A stretch of 64,000 nucleotides of DNA, from the NCBI GenBank assembly GCA_016789605.1, contig JAEUQO010000098.1, forward strand, positions 1 through 64,000. The letters are read 5' to 3'. A program made the translations under genes and the position numbers. Positions 63,180 through 64,000 of the stretch are shown in pieces (position 1 is the first letter of the stretch; each line of letters begins with the position of its first letter). Source of the DNA: Acidobacteriota bacterium (lineage in GTDB: Bacteria > Acidobacteriota > Blastocatellia > RBC074). The notes beneath the pieces are model-generated. The model was not told the origin of the DNA. It saw only the letters and a list, made by a program, of their open reading frames with translations, and searched no databases.

Positions 63180-64000
63180 CTTCTACTCGCCAGCGGCGAT
63201 GACTTAGCTGTTCGGTCACAATCTCCACCGGTAAAAATTTGCGGATGATTTCAATGTTGGTTGTGGTGTGACGCGAAAGCGGCACTGTGGTGAATGACCC
63301 GCCGCCTGCCAGCACCAACGGCAATAGCAATTGATCCGCCAGATATTCGCCAACGGCTGCATCACTCGCCAGATAGCGACGCGCCAGCAACGCCGCTTGA
63401 TCCGCCACCGCTTCAGCCGCGACGTTGCGCTCGCCAAAGCCCGTAAAAACTTCTGTCACGTGTTTGCACTCGATTGCCAATGACACCAGATTGCCTGGGC
63501 CAATCGAATTGCTGACGGTGACAACGTCCATCCACTTTTTCGGCCAGGAAAGTTTTTTGTGCACGACATTCAGTTCGCGGTCGGCGATTGGTCTGGGCAG
63601 ATGCGCCAGAATGACCTGTGCACGTCGTGCCTGAATTGCCCCGCGATCCGTCAGGTGCAACGGCGTCAACGACGGAACAGGCGCGATTTCAATTTCGAGT
63701 TTGCCGCCGCCTGCCGGATAGAAGCCGTATTGCTCCAATTTCGCCGTGACCTGTGCGCCCATGCGGTGCAGCAATGGCAAAAAAGCTTGCGTCAAAAACT
63801 CAAACGGCGGCGCGAAGGGGTTGTGTGTGCCGCCTTCCAGCGTCAGGCAGGTTGGTTCGGTTGTGCCTTGGTGAGCAGTCAGTAGCGCGGGCAATATCGT
63901 TTGCAGCACCAGCGTGGTGCTGCCCGCCGTGCCAATGGCGAATCGGTAAGCGCCCGGTTGGATTTTGCCGGGCACAAAACTGAGCTGTGTTGCGCCGATG
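63163..64000 (-). CDS. rtcA: RNA 3'-terminal phosphate cyclase, N-terminus beyond the window
   Basis: ATP-dependent enzyme that converts RNA 3'-phosphate to a 2',3'-cyclic phosphate. About 278 codons are visible. The frame stays open to base 64000, so the beginning is missing. The IGTAGSTTLVLQTILP block, LEGGTHNPFAPPFEFL and the C-terminal family region with HTTTNIEIIRKFLPV identify it. The visible frame runs upstream of a candidate GTG at 63975 through IGATQLSFVPG, matching the family, so the true start lies outside. It overlaps the stop of the second Gfo/Idh/MocA gene by 17 nt (convergent). Confidence 0.93.
   Translation of the reverse strand, partial: IGATQLSFVPGKIQPGAYRFAIGTAGSTTLVLQTILPALLTAHQGTTEPTCLTLEGGTHNPFAPPFEFLTQAFLPLLHRMGAQVTAKLEQYGFYPAGGGKLEIEIAPVPSLTPLHLTDRGAIQARRAQVILAHLPRPIADRELNVVHKKLSWPKKWMDVVTVSNSIGPGNLVSLAIECKHVTEVFTGFGERNVAAEAVADQAALLARRYLASDAAVGEYLADQLLLPLVLAGGGSFTTVPLSRHTTTNIEIIRKFLPVEIVTEQLSHRRWRVEVMPTV

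Overview
The window looks like chromosomal DNA from an Acidobacteriota member, most likely of the Blastocatellia type. The evidence is a secreted protein with the Solibacter-type TIGR03437 module, an Oar-like TonB-dependent receptor with an N-terminal carboxypeptidase-regulatory domain, several Hanks-type Ser/Thr kinases fused to TPR or sulfatase-modifying-factor domains, a winged-helix/beta-propeller sensor regulator, and the HpnC/HpnD/HpnE route to squalene. This placement is inferred from gene content; there is no rRNA in the window. I see no tRNA, rRNA, CRISPR array, insertion sequence, prophage or attachment site. Codon choice in the genes looks fairly uniform. Two long gene-poor stretches (about 1.7-2.7 kb and 4.9-5.7 kb) look visibly more AT-rich than the rest.

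Layout. 0-1.7 kb: the truncated inositol-phosphate synthase (minus) and a seven-iron ferredoxin. 2.8-9.8 kb: three tandem secreted paralogs (two FN3-like domains, a CAP-like domain with the expected active-site residues replaced, and a C-terminal domain ending in Cys-x-x-Cys-Pro). The first two are preceded by the same promoter-like block and long leaders. 9.9-14.9 kb (minus): a divergent MreB, a membrane-anchored metallophosphoesterase, a secreted amylo-1,6-glucosidase-like protein and a HIT protein. 15-20.2 kb: hopanoid locus, with radical SAM HpnJ (minus) divergent from hpnC-hpnD-hpnE. 20.5-31 kb: a TIGR03437 protein, a kinase-FGE fusion translationally coupled to a PEGA protein, then a large TonB receptor closed by a very strong terminator. 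31-34.5 kb (minus): a tandem pair of small secreted proteins, a small membrane protein and a PQQ dehydrogenase. 34.7-38.8 kb: a winged-helix/propeller regulator, an uncertain orphan ORF and a bacterial EXORDIUM-like protein. 38.9-44.4 kb: a co-directional run of SDR, RidA, DUF3810, squalene-hopene cyclase and a winged-helix protein. 44.4-49.9 kb (minus): a biotin carboxylase and a separate biotin carrier with an M48 protease between them, a DUF3592-like protein, a zinc-ribbon/pilin-like membrane protein and a CDP-alcohol phosphotransferase. 50.3-60.9 kb: a TPR protein, a second kinase-FGE fusion, a small secreted protein, an RluA-type pseudouridine synthase (minus) and two tandem kinase-TPR paralogs, the second of which lacks the kinase lysine. 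61-64 kb: two tandem Gfo/Idh/MocA oxidoreductases converging on a truncated RNA 3'-phosphate cyclase.

How genes work together. HpnC, HpnD and HpnE together make squalene from farnesyl diphosphate. The cyclase 21 kb away turns squalene into hopene. HpnJ belongs to the family linked to side-chain cyclitol formation in extended hopanoids. The kinase genes, PEGA protein, TPR protein and TonB receptor suggest envelope-centred signalling and nutrient uptake typical of this phylum. The least conventional parts are the three FN3-CAP-like paralogs with their shared upstream block, the apparent pseudokinase next to a canonical paralog, the DUF3810 protein with an altered metal motif, and the pilin-like module grafted onto a zinc-ribbon membrane protein.
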